Below are positions 1 to 9,200 of a stretch of 28,622 bases of DNA, one piece after another. Origin of the DNA: CAZQIC01 sp964593555 (GTDB lineage Bacteria > Bacteroidota > Bacteroidia > JAFLBG01); the NCBI GenBank assembly GCA_964593555.1, contig CAZQIC010000055.1, positions 1-28,622 on the forward strand, read 5' to 3'. Both the position numbers and the translations under genes were made by a program. The notes under the pieces are model-generated. The model searched no databases. It saw only the letters and a program-made list of their open reading frames with translations, and was not told where the DNA came from. Numbering within the stretch: the first letter of the stretch is position 1; each line of letters starts with the position of its first letter.

Positions 1-120
1 TTTTTCTTGTTACTTTTTTGCTTGGACCAAAAAAGTAACCAAAAAAGTCAAGAAAATCCGATCCGTATACGCACAGTCAGACCCGAGCACGGCGGATTTT
101 CGGGCCACCTCGCCGTTTCA
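1..120. repeat. Nested palindromic intergenic repeat at contig end
   Basis: This stretch is built from nested inverted repeats. The 12-base arms at 9-20 and 28-39 (GTTACTTTTTTG and its complement) surround a 7-base spacer. Outside them lie 8-base arms at 2-9 and 49-56. A further pair is at 53-60 and 93-100 (AAAATCCG/CGGATTTT), and a GC-rich pair is at 90-94 and 111-115 (CGGCG/CGCCG). The element ACCAAAAAAGT occurs twice, at 26-36 and 38-48. The stretch is richer in GC than its surroundings and has no open frame. Its position at the contig edge suggests a multicopy element that stopped the assembly. Whether it is dispersed in the genome is inference. Confidence 0.7.
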
Positions 121-143
121 ATTAACTTTAGATTAAACTATTG

Positions 144-1322
144 TTAAGAGAGTCTCTTGCTCTTATAACTCACCATTTCCCACATCATCACCCCCCAAAT
201 AGCAATGAACGGTACTACTTTTAATACGTATGGTATTACAAGATTTGTACGTACAAAAGCTGGAAAAATATCCGTAGGTGAGAGGGATGAAAAAACAAAC
301 GCAAGTATAAAAAGTGTTGTATGAATTTTATTTCTCGCTGTGCTAAAATACCAAATGGCTGCTCCGGCAATGGCAATGATAAATGTGGGTGATTCCGATT
401 TATGATTAAAAATAATTATCCATATCATCAATGATGTAAAATAAATTAAGCGATAGGTCTTGTCTGAAAATAATCCTGACCTTAATAAAGGAAGACATGC
501 TGCAATTGCTCCTGCTATAATGATTCCTGTTTTGGGTGGCGTAAGATTAAACCATGATTGCAGCCATCCGGCAACTGATAACCCAACAGAAGTATTGGCA
601 TCAAATTGGAGTAGGTGTAACCAGCTTTTGTAAAGAAATATAAGTTCACTGGGTTCCAGGACAAACAAAGGCAGGCAAAATAAAATGCCAAAAAAGAAAA
701 AGCACCATGAAATAAATTTTGATTTATTAGGGTGAAAAATAAAAAGCAGAGCGGCAAAACCTCCGTATATCTTAATAAAAAATCCAAGTACAGCTGTTAA
801 CGCTGCCCACGAAATTTTATTTTGCTCAAAATAATTATAGGTCATTATCATTAATGCTGCGGTTAATCCATTGCTCTGTGAGTTTTGGGTGCTGATGACA
901 AGTTCGGGAAGTACAACCCAAAGCAGGATATTTTTTTTGTTTTCACTGATCAGTTCAATTTTGCTTAAGGCATAAAACAGTAACAATGAGTTCGCTAGAT
1001 TCCAGATGGTGAGAGATACCACGTTGGGAAAATAGGCAAGCACTCCCATGGATAGTGCAAATGTGGGCGAGTACTTATAAAAATCCCAATGTTCATCAGG
1101 ATATAATTTGTAAAGATCCTGATCATGAATAAGGTGAAAGTAGGATTGTTTGAAAATGATATAGTTGTTGATCTCAGTATAAGCTTTGTCTCCGAATTTT
1201 TTTTCTCCCCTGGAATATTGGACTACACTTGCAGCGATGGTTATAAGAATGTAAACAATGAGAATAACCTTTTTTCGGGAAAGGAAATTTATAACCGAAT
1301 TAAAGGTGTTATTGGTTTTCAC
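144..1322 (-). CDS. GT87/DUF2029-type membrane glycosyltransferase
   Basis: This is a 392-residue polytopic membrane protein with about ten hydrophobic segments, beginning with one near residues 18-38. The first external loop holds acidic residues, followed by a YKYSP-type motif and a long hydrophobic stretch, the pattern of the GT87 (DUF2029) family. Members of that family are GT-C-fold enzymes that move sugars, often mannose, from polyprenyl phosphate donors to envelope glycans. The acceptor here cannot be read from sequence. The start is GTG at 1322-1320, since no ATG is available nearby in frame. It is transcribed away from the fumarylacetoacetase gene, and the intergenic region is about 70 bases. 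A second protein of the same type lies at 2681. Family assignment is by fold pattern and moderately sure; substrate is unknown. Confidence 0.65.
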   Translation of the reverse strand: MKTNNTFNSVINFLSRKKVILIVYILITIAASVVQYSRGEKKFGDKAYTEINNYIIFKQSYFHLIHDQDLYKLYPDEHWDFYKYSPTFALSMGVLAYFPNVVSLTIWNLANSLLLFYALSKIELISENKKNILLWVVLPELVISTQNSQSNGLTAALMIMTYNYFEQNKISWAALTAVLGFFIKIYGGFAALLFIFHPNKSKFISWCFFFFGILFCLPLFVLEPSELIFLYKSWLHLLQFDANTSVGLSVAGWLQSWFNLTPPKTGIIIAGAIAACLPLLRSGLFSDKTYRLIYFTSLMIWIIIFNHKSESPTFIIAIAGAAIWYFSTARNKIHTTLFILAFVFSSLSPTDIFPAFVRTNLVIPYVLKVVPFIAIWGVMMWEMVSYKSKRLS

Positions 1323-1368
1323 GCTTGTAATAATACGAAACTTTAAAGTTTTTATAGAGTATATTTTT

Positions 1369-1376
1369 TACATTTG
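1369..1376 (+). promoter_or_regulatory. Bacteroidota -7 element (TACATTTG)
   Basis: TACATTTG matches the Bacteroidota -7 consensus TAnnTTTG and lies 17 bases before the ATG of the fumarylacetoacetase gene. No convincing -33 TTG partner is visible, so this is a moderate call. Confidence 0.5.
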
Positions 1377-1393
1377 AGGTATAAAATATCATT

Positions 1394-2662
1394 ATGAAAA
1401 TTCAAGCGAACGATCCTTCATTAAAGTCATGGGTCGAAGTAAATAAAAACTCGGATTTCCCAATACAAAATCTTCCTTTCGGAGTGTTTAAAACGAAAAC
1501 GCTTTCTGCGAGGGTTGGAGTTGCCATTGGCGACCAGGTTATTGATATGCAAAGTTTATCATCATTTGGTTTTATAAAGAGTGTTGATGTTTCTGTTTTT
1601 TCTCAACAAACACTGAACTCTTTTATTGCTCTTGGTAAGGATGTTTGTAGAAGTGTCCGCCAGCAGCTTTCAGATCTATTAAATGAGAACAATACTTCAT
1701 TAAGAAATAATGCTGATGCAAAAGCAAAAGTGTTTCACAATATGAATACTGTTGAAATGCTTATGCCTGTTGCCATTGGTGACTATACCGATTTTTATTC
1801 AAGTATTGATCATGCTACTAATGTAGGTACGATGTTCCGTGATCCTGCAAACGCATTGCTTCCCAATTGGAAACATTTGCCGGTTGGTTATCATGGGCGT
1901 GCATCATCCATAACAGTTTCTGGAACAAATTTCCATCGTCCTAAGGGGCAAACAAAACCTGCTGATGCAGATGTGCCGGTATTCGGACCTTGTAAGTCGC
2001 TCGACTTTGAATTAGAAACAGCTTTTATCATTGGTAAATCTACCGCAATGGGTGATAGCGTTACAACCGCTAACGCCGATGATCATATTTTTGGAATGGT
2101 ATTGTTTAACGACTGGAGTGCGCGCGATATACAAACCTGGGAGTATGTTCCATTAGGCCCTTTCCTTGCAAAAAATTTTGCATCAACTATTTCTCCATGG
2201 GTAGTTACACTTGATGCCCTGGAACCTTTTAGGGTAGAAGGGTACAAGCAGGACCCGAAAGTGCTTCCATACCTGGAATATAACGGCAATAAAAATATTG
2301 ATATTAAGCTGGAAGTTTCTATACAACCAAAAAGCGGAGAAGAAGTAAAAGTATGTGATTCCAACTACCGTTTTATGTATTGGACCATGGAACAGCAATT
2401 GGCACATCATACTGTTAATGGCTGCAACATAAACATTGGTGATATGATGGCTTCAGGTACTATAAGCGGTCCAACACCCGGATCTTTCGGTTCAATGCTG
2501 GAGTTGACATGGAAAGGGACAAAACCTTTTAAAATGCCTGATGGTACAGAGCGGAAATTCATTAATGATAATGATACTGTGATTATGCGGGGCCATTGTG
2601 AGAAAGATGGGGTACGTATAGGATTTGGAGAGTGTAAGGCGATGGCTTTACCTTCGTTATAA
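1394..2662 (+). CDS. fahA: Fumarylacetoacetase
   Basis: This 422-residue protein hydrolyses fumarylacetoacetate to fumarate and acetoacetate, the last step of tyrosine/phenylalanine catabolism, in the cytoplasm. The N-terminal SH3-like domain covers roughly residues 1-120 and is followed by the FAH barrel. The known active-site residues of mouse FAH (metal ligands D126, E199, E201, D233; catalytic H133) all have counterparts here at a constant offset of seven: D133, E206, E208, D240 and H140. The motif around the histidine, DHATNVG, is typical. Length is normal for the family. The ATG start lies 17 bases after a TAnnTTTG element. The next gene begins 18 bases after the stop, so they are probably co-transcribed, although that neighbour is a glycosyltransferase and not a tyrosine-pathway enzyme. 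No other tyrosine-degradation genes are in view. Confidence 0.96.
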   Translation: MKIQANDPSLKSWVEVNKNSDFPIQNLPFGVFKTKTLSARVGVAIGDQVIDMQSLSSFGFIKSVDVSVFSQQTLNSFIALGKDVCRSVRQQLSDLLNENNTSLRNNADAKAKVFHNMNTVEMLMPVAIGDYTDFYSSIDHATNVGTMFRDPANALLPNWKHLPVGYHGRASSITVSGTNFHRPKGQTKPADADVPVFGPCKSLDFELETAFIIGKSTAMGDSVTTANADDHIFGMVLFNDWSARDIQTWEYVPLGPFLAKNFASTISPWVVTLDALEPFRVEGYKQDPKVLPYLEYNGNKNIDIKLEVSIQPKSGEEVKVCDSNYRFMYWTMEQQLAHHTVNGCNINIGDMMASGTISGPTPGSFGSMLELTWKGTKPFKMPDGTERKFINDNDTVIMRGHCEKDGVRIGFGECKAMALPSL

Positions 2663-2680
2663 TTTTTTTATCGATAAACT

Positions 2681-3958
2681 ATGAACATTAGATTTTTTGA
2701 AAACAAAAAATATGGTGTTTTTGTTTTATTCCTTATCGCTGTTGTAGCTTCCGTTTTAACTTCGTTTGATGGTGGAGATTTTGATGTCTTTCTTTTTGCT
2801 GCCAAGAGATTACGTGACGGCCAAAATATGTATGCATACCATTATGTTGATGGCTTGCCATATTATTATAGTGTATTCTTTGCAATGTTGCTGACGCCAT
2901 TTACAGGAAATTTTTTTTTGGCAGAACTACTTTGGTCCCTCTTGTCTTTTTTTCTTCTGTTCCGAAGTTATAAGCTAATTGAAACTTTTTTAGATGTTTC
3001 TGTTTTTTCAGAAAAACAATATAAACTTTGGTTTTTTCTTAGTGTCTTTTTCTCCTTACAGTTTATTCTCTATAACATATCATTGATCCAGGTAACCATT
3101 TTTATACTTTGGGCAATATTGGAGTCTTTGAATTTACTTTTTAAAGAAAAATATATTTTATGCGGCTTATTGCTTGGCTTAGCTATAAATATTAAGATCA
3201 TGCCTGTTTTGTTGTTTTCTTATTTAATCTACCGTGGTTATTTTCGGGTATTTTTCATATGCATATCTACAATAGTGATCTTGCTTTTTTTACCGGCAAT
3301 TTTTATCGGAAACGATTTTAATCAAACTTTATTATCAAGTTGGTGGCAAACAATTGATCCTTCAAATCCAACAAACGGCACGGTCTCCGACTTGGGAATT
3401 CATAGCATAGAGGCACTTATACCAGCCTACTTGACAGAAACGGTTGGGCAGTTGTCTTATAAGCGCAATATATTTAATTTAAGTAGCAGTACTATTGCAA
3501 TTATCATAAATTTATCCAGGATACTAATTCTATCACTATCGTTGTTTTTCCTGAGATCTCTGCCATTTAAAAAACAACAAACTAGACTAAATTTTTATTG
3601 GGAAACTTCTTTCTTTATTATGATTATTCCATTGTTGCTGCCACGTCAGCATAAATATGCTTTTTTACTGGTTACACCAATGCTTTGCTATTTATTCTAT
3701 TTTTTAATTTTAACTTTTAATGGTAATAAAACGAGAATATATAAGTGGATACTCTGCATGTTTTCCATCTGTTTGTTCTTCTATTCTCCTCTTTACGGTT
3801 CAAGTATTATAGGATGGTTTTTGTTTCTTTTTACACAGCATTATAAATTTCTGACTTTCGCTACTCTGTTAATTATTCCTCTTGCGGTTTATTGTAACCC
3901 GGAAAGATTAGAATTGTTGAACTTAATTAAAAAACATAAGTCAGGTTACAATAATTGA
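2681..3958 (+). CDS. GT87/DUF2029-type membrane glycosyltransferase
   Basis: This is a 425-residue integral membrane protein with ten or more hydrophobic helices. The N-terminal pattern of one helix, then a GGDFDVF loop with acidic residues, an AAKRLRDGQNMY segment and a tyrosine-rich PYYYS motif, is characteristic of DUF2029/GT87 polyprenyl-phosphate-dependent sugar transferases. It probably works in the cytoplasmic membrane with its active site facing the periplasm. The acceptor is not evident. The ATG is 18 bases after the fumarylacetoacetase stop, with no terminator between them, so they likely share a transcript. It resembles the protein encoded at 144-1322 in layout but not closely in sequence, so the pair looks like distant family members and not a recent duplication. 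Confidence 0.72.
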   Translation: MNIRFFENKKYGVFVLFLIAVVASVLTSFDGGDFDVFLFAAKRLRDGQNMYAYHYVDGLPYYYSVFFAMLLTPFTGNFFLAELLWSLLSFFLLFRSYKLIETFLDVSVFSEKQYKLWFFLSVFFSLQFILYNISLIQVTIFILWAILESLNLLFKEKYILCGLLLGLAINIKIMPVLLFSYLIYRGYFRVFFICISTIVILLFLPAIFIGNDFNQTLLSSWWQTIDPSNPTNGTVSDLGIHSIEALIPAYLTETVGQLSYKRNIFNLSSSTIAIIINLSRILILSLSLFFLRSLPFKKQQTRLNFYWETSFFIMIIPLLLPRQHKYAFLLVTPMLCYLFYFLILTFNGNKTRIYKWILCMFSICLFFYSPLYGSSIIGWFLFLFTQHYKFLTFATLLIIPLAVYCNPERLELLNLIKKHKSGYNN

Positions 3959-4013
3959 TTCTTTGTCATTCTCATAAAACATTAATAAATTAGGAGGATA
4001 ATAACCCCAAATT

Positions 4014-6239
4014 ATGGCAGGTGTGAAACAGGTCGAGATAGACCTTGTAGAGGAAAAGAAGGAAATTTTAAAAAGATATCGTAATCTTTTAAAGGCCTGC
4101 AGAAGAAGGCTGGAGAAAGGTGATAAATTGCTTATCCGTAAAGCATTTGAAATATCCATGGAAGCGCATAAGGATATGCGCCGGAAATCCGGAGAGCCTT
4201 ACATTTATCACCCCATTGAAGTTGCTCATATTTGTGCTGAAGAAATTGGATTAGGTACCACTTCTGTTGTTTGCGCTTTATTGCACGATGTTGTTGAAGA
4301 CACCGACCTTACACTTGATGATATCAAGGGCCTTTTTGGAGAAAAGGTGGCGAAGATAATTGACGGGCTCACTAAGATGTCGGGAGTGTTTGATCAAACA
4401 TCTTCTTTGCAAGTTGAGAATTTCAGGAAGATGCTGCTTACCCTAAGCGATGATATAAGGGTGATACTGATCAAGCTTGCTGATCGTTTGCATAACATGC
4501 GTACGCTCGAATCAATGAAAAGGGATAAGCAATTAAAAATTGCTTCTGAAACATTGTATCTATACGCACCTCTGGCTCATAGACTGGGCTTGAATGCCAT
4601 TAAGACTGAGATGGAGGACTTGGGTTTAAAATTTACAGAACCGGAAGTATATAATGATCTCTTAAAAAAATTAGAAGATACCGAACCTGAAAGAAAAAAG
4701 TTTATCGCAAAATTTATTGTGCCTATTAAAGATGCACTCGAAGAACAGGGGTTTAAATTTCAAATTCTTGGAAGACCAAAATCCATTCAATCCATCAATC
4801 ATAAAATAAAATTCAAGGGAGTTCCTTTCGAAGAGATATACGACATTTTTGCTGTGCGTATCATTCTTCAATCAAAATCCGAAAGAGAAAAGGCGGATTG
4901 CTGGAGAGCATATTCTATCGTAACAGATTTTTATCATCCGAGTCCTGATCGTTTGCGCGATTGGGTTTCAACTCCCAAGGCAAATGGATATGAATCTCTT
5001 CATACTACTGTTATGGGTCCGGGGGGTAAATGGGTGGAGATACAGATACGTACTGAGCGTATGGACGAAATTGCAGAGAAGGGTTATGCGGCACATTGGA
5101 AATATAAAGACGGTGAACCGAATAGTGAAAATCAACTGGATGAATGGATACGGAAAATACGCGAGGCGCTGGCCAGTCCGGAAGAGAGTGCGATGGACTT
5201 TATTGATGACTTTAAATTAAATCTTTTTGCAGAGGAGATCTTTGTGTTTACCCCGAAAGGTGAAATGAAAACATTGCCTGTGCGTTCAACGGCTCTCGAT
5301 TTTGCTTTTGATATTCATACGCGTATTGGAGAGACATGCATTGGAGCTAAAGTAAATCATAAGCTGGTGCCTTTAAGTTATACATTGAAAAGCGGAGACC
5401 AGATAGAAGTCATTACATCAGGCAAACAAAAACCTAAGGAGGATTGGCTGGGTTATGTAGTTACAGCGAAAGCGAAAGCAAGGATTAAAAATTCGTTGAA
5501 GGATGAAAAGAAAAAGGTGGCGGACGAAGGAAAGGAAATGCTGCAGCGTAAATTTAATCACCTTAAAATAAAATTCACGCAGAATAACATCAATGAAATA
5601 ACAAATTACTTTAAACTGCCCAATAGTCTTGAGCTGTTTTACAGGGTAGCAATGGGTAATATTAGTTTAAAGGATGTTAAAGAGTTCGCTTCTGATAAGG
5701 AGAAAGGCTTATTAATAAAAAGTGGAGTAAAGCACGGTGATGTAAATTCATTGGAGCAAATGGTTTCCAGCGTTCGCGGAAGTTCAGATTTGCTGGTGAT
5801 AGGGGAGAACCTGAAAAAGATAGATTATAAATTATCTCCTTGCTGTAACCCAATTCCGGGTGATGACGTTTTTGGTTTCATTACTATTGGTGAAGGAATT
5901 AAAATACACAGGGTAAATTGTCCGAATGCGGTGCAGTTAATGTCTAACTACGCGTATCGTGTTGTTAAGGCGAAATGGACAAGCCAGGAACTTATTTCTT
6001 TCCTTGCAGGCATTAAGGTTACAGGTATTGATGAAATGGGAATTGTAAATAACATTACAAAGATTATCTCCAACGAATTGAACGTGAATATGCGTTCCAT
6101 CAGCTTTGACACTAACGATGGTACTTTTGAAGGTACCATTATGGTATTCGTACACGATACTAATCACCTTACGGGATTAATGGCAAAGCTTAAAAAAGTG
6201 AATGGTGTGTTGAGCGTAACAAGAGTAGATAATAATTAA
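4014..6239 (+). CDS. rel: Bifunctional (p)ppGpp synthetase/hydrolase (Rel/SpoT)
   Basis: This 741-residue long RelA/SpoT homologue makes and degrades the stringent-response alarmone (p)ppGpp. The hydrolase domain has an intact HD motif, HDVVED at residues 91-96. The synthetase domain follows, with RPKS and YESLHTTV segments. Its diagnostic motif is RLRD at 313-316, the basic RxKD-like form found in bifunctional enzymes and not the acidic EFDD of synthetase-only RelA. A TGS domain starts near residue 403, a cysteine-containing segment (C610, C611 and a later NCPNA cysteine) follows, and an ACT domain occupies about 668-741. Both activities therefore look intact. The ATG is 16 bases after AGGAGG (3992-3997), a spacing that seems too long for normal Shine-Dalgarno use. 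Its stop is only seven bases from the convergent gene's stop. Confidence 0.95.
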   Translation: MAGVKQVEIDLVEEKKEILKRYRNLLKACRRRLEKGDKLLIRKAFEISMEAHKDMRRKSGEPYIYHPIEVAHICAEEIGLGTTSVVCALLHDVVEDTDLTLDDIKGLFGEKVAKIIDGLTKMSGVFDQTSSLQVENFRKMLLTLSDDIRVILIKLADRLHNMRTLESMKRDKQLKIASETLYLYAPLAHRLGLNAIKTEMEDLGLKFTEPEVYNDLLKKLEDTEPERKKFIAKFIVPIKDALEEQGFKFQILGRPKSIQSINHKIKFKGVPFEEIYDIFAVRIILQSKSEREKADCWRAYSIVTDFYHPSPDRLRDWVSTPKANGYESLHTTVMGPGGKWVEIQIRTERMDEIAEKGYAAHWKYKDGEPNSENQLDEWIRKIREALASPEESAMDFIDDFKLNLFAEEIFVFTPKGEMKTLPVRSTALDFAFDIHTRIGETCIGAKVNHKLVPLSYTLKSGDQIEVITSGKQKPKEDWLGYVVTAKAKARIKNSLKDEKKKVADEGKEMLQRKFNHLKIKFTQNNINEITNYFKLPNSLELFYRVAMGNISLKDVKEFASDKEKGLLIKSGVKHGDVNSLEQMVSSVRGSSDLLVIGENLKKIDYKLSPCCNPIPGDDVFGFITIGEGIKIHRVNCPNAVQLMSNYAYRVVKAKWTSQELISFLAGIKVTGIDEMGIVNNITKIISNELNVNMRSISFDTNDGTFEGTIMVFVHDTNHLTGLMAKLKKVNGVLSVTRVDNN

Positions 6240-6246
6240 AGCAAGC

Positions 6247-9200
6247 CTATTTTATAAGATTAATATGTCCAGCATACCTGTGTTTTTCTCCTAGTATATC
6301 AGTAAGCTTAATTATCCAAACATAAGTATCTTCTTGGGCAGTTAGGGTGCCGTTATTCGCTTTGCCGTTCCAACCCATCATTATATTGCCTGATTGAAAT
6401 ATAAGATCGCCCCACCGGTCGTAAATGTATAATTCGTAGTTACCAGTTTCTATTCCAGTGCCCAAGGGTGAGAAAATGTCGTTCATCCCATCGCCATTTG
6501 GAGTAAAAGTGTTAGGAACGTAAAGAGCAAAATCTGCTTTTATTTCTATGAATTCATAACTGGTGTCCAAACATCCGAATTCATTGCTTACAATAAGTTG
6601 CACCTTGTATGATCCAGTATCCTGATAAGTATAATTCGTGTTTTGTATCGATGCCGATGAATTATTTACATCGCCGAAATTCCAGGCCCATGATATTGCA
6701 CCGTGAGATTGGTCAGTGAAGTTAACTGTGGGGTTAAGTAATGTGGTTGTTTGAGGTTTAGCGATGAAAGATGCAATCGGGTTAGGGTGAACAGTTATAT
6801 AATTGTTTTGTGTGAGGCCGTTGCTACAACCATTGTTATCTGAAACAGTAAGTGTTACCGGGTAATTTCCGGGTGTCGTATAGCAGTGATTAAAATTTTG
6901 TGATGAAGAGAAATTATTATTTCCAAAACTCCATTGTTGCGTATTAGTGTTGGGAGTTGTGTTTAAAAAATTAATACATAAAGGCCCGCAACCTTGTGTA
7001 TTATCACTGGTAAAGTTAACGATTGGTAGAGGATAGGGAGCTACTGTAGTAACTGCTTGTGTGAGGCAACCATTCGCATCCGTTACAATAACAGAATAAG
7101 AAATTGTTGACGTAATGGCAGGGCTTATTAAGGCAGTTGTCTGGCCATTACTCCATAAATAATTAAAAGGGGAAGTGCCGCCTGCAAGACTTGTATTTAT
7201 AGTAGCTTGTTGTCCTTCGCAAACTTTAGTGACAGGCGGAATTGTTATAATGAATTGAGCCGGGTTACTGACTATTGCGTTTTGAGTAAATATACATCCG
7301 TTATTGTCCATAACAGTAGCGGTATACACTCCTGCTCCGATGCCTGTTACATTTGCTGTTGTTTGTCCATTATTCCACGAATAAAAATAAGGTATAGTAC
7401 CTCCCGCTAAGGATATACTCACAGAACCTGTTAGTCCATTATAACATATTGGGTCAATTGCTGATAAAGTTGCTGTTAATAGAGGGGGCTCTGTAATGGT
7501 TACGGTTGTTTGTGTTGAACACCCAACATTATTAGTCACTGTCACAGAAAATGTATTTGCCCGCAATCCTGTTGCCGTTGCTGTGGTTTGTCCATTGTTC
7601 CAACTGTAATTTACAGATGGGCCAGCCCCGGTTATATTTGCTGTCGCGCTTCCATCATTTTCTCCGAAACAAGAAACCGGAATAATAAATGGTATAACAG
7701 TAATTGTTGGAATACTAGTGATTGTTAGGGTTGTTAAAGTTGAACAGTGATTCTCATCACTAATAGTCGCACTATAAATGCCTGCAGCCAGATTAGAAAT
7801 TCCTGCATTAGTATTTCCGGCAACTGACCAGTTATAAGTGTAATTCCCAAAACCGCCACTGGGAGTAACACTGACTGAACCATTATTGTTTCCGCAAGTG
7901 GCCGATGTGCTGTTTCCTATTAATGATATAATTGAAATGTTACTTGTTACATTTATATAAGCAGTATCAAACACGCAGTTAATAGAGTCGCTTATCTCAA
8001 CACTATAATTTCCAGAACAGAGGTTGTTCAATGCAGCTGTTGTGCCAACAACACTGTTGTTATTGGCTTTCCATGTAAAAGGCATGTTACAACTTCCTGT
8101 AGTATTAAAAGGCGTACCATTTACTGTTAGATTAGCCGTTCCATCGCATATACAGGAAGCAGGTGTGCTTACAGCGTCATATACGGGCGGTGCAAATTTG
8201 GATATAAAGGGAGCACCCCTTCCTATACCAATTGCATCATCGAAATAGGCATTATTACCGGGGTTCACAAATGGAAATATTGGAACAGTAGTACATTGAA
8301 AAGAACCCCAATCTCCGGAAATAAATAAATTATTAAAAGGATCTATACTTATACTGCCTGTTTGTTCCCATCCTTCTCCGCCCCAAAAAGTACTCCAATG
8401 TAATTTTCCGCCATTAGAAAATTTTAAAATCATTTGATCTGTTTGAAAAAGTCCACAAGAGCCACTGTGCGTACTATCAGTATAAGCAGTATTGTCGCAA
8501 GGTTGTTCTGTAGTTTCAATATCGAAAGAAGATGTAGTTATACAGGCATACATATTACCACAGTCATCCGTACATATAATACTGTTAGGAGTAGGGCCTT
8601 GCAGAAATCCGTCCTGTTGATTGCCTCCAAATAAGGTTCCCCACAAATAATTACCATTATTGTCAAATTTTAAAAATAATGCGTCATGTGATCCAGATAT
8701 GGAATTATCGAAATAAGCGCCCGCACCTCCATTTACACTTGGGAAAGGAAAGTTGGAAGATGAAGTTATCCCTTCAATAAAAATATTGTTTTGTTTGTCT
8801 ACACAAATATCAGTACTTGAATCGTAGGCGGATCCTCCCAGGTAAGTAGACCAAAGTAAATTACCATTATTGCTGAATTTAGAGATGAAAATATCCCATG
8901 TCATAGCAATCCCGTTATTAGTCGATTGAAAATAAGTTCCTGCGTTTTGCAAAGGAAATGAAAGAGATGAAGTTTGTCCCACGATAAACAAATTATCTAA
9001 CGCATCAACACATAAGCCTTTTGGTTCATTATTTCCAGCACTACCTCCATAATAAGTAGACCAAAGTAAATTATGCAGGTTATCAAATTTCGCTATGAAT
9101 ACATCTCTACCTCCATTGATTGTATTGTCAAAATACCCCCCTCCATTTTGTATGGGAAAATCGGTTGATCTGGTCATTCCGATTATAAAAAGGTTTCCTT

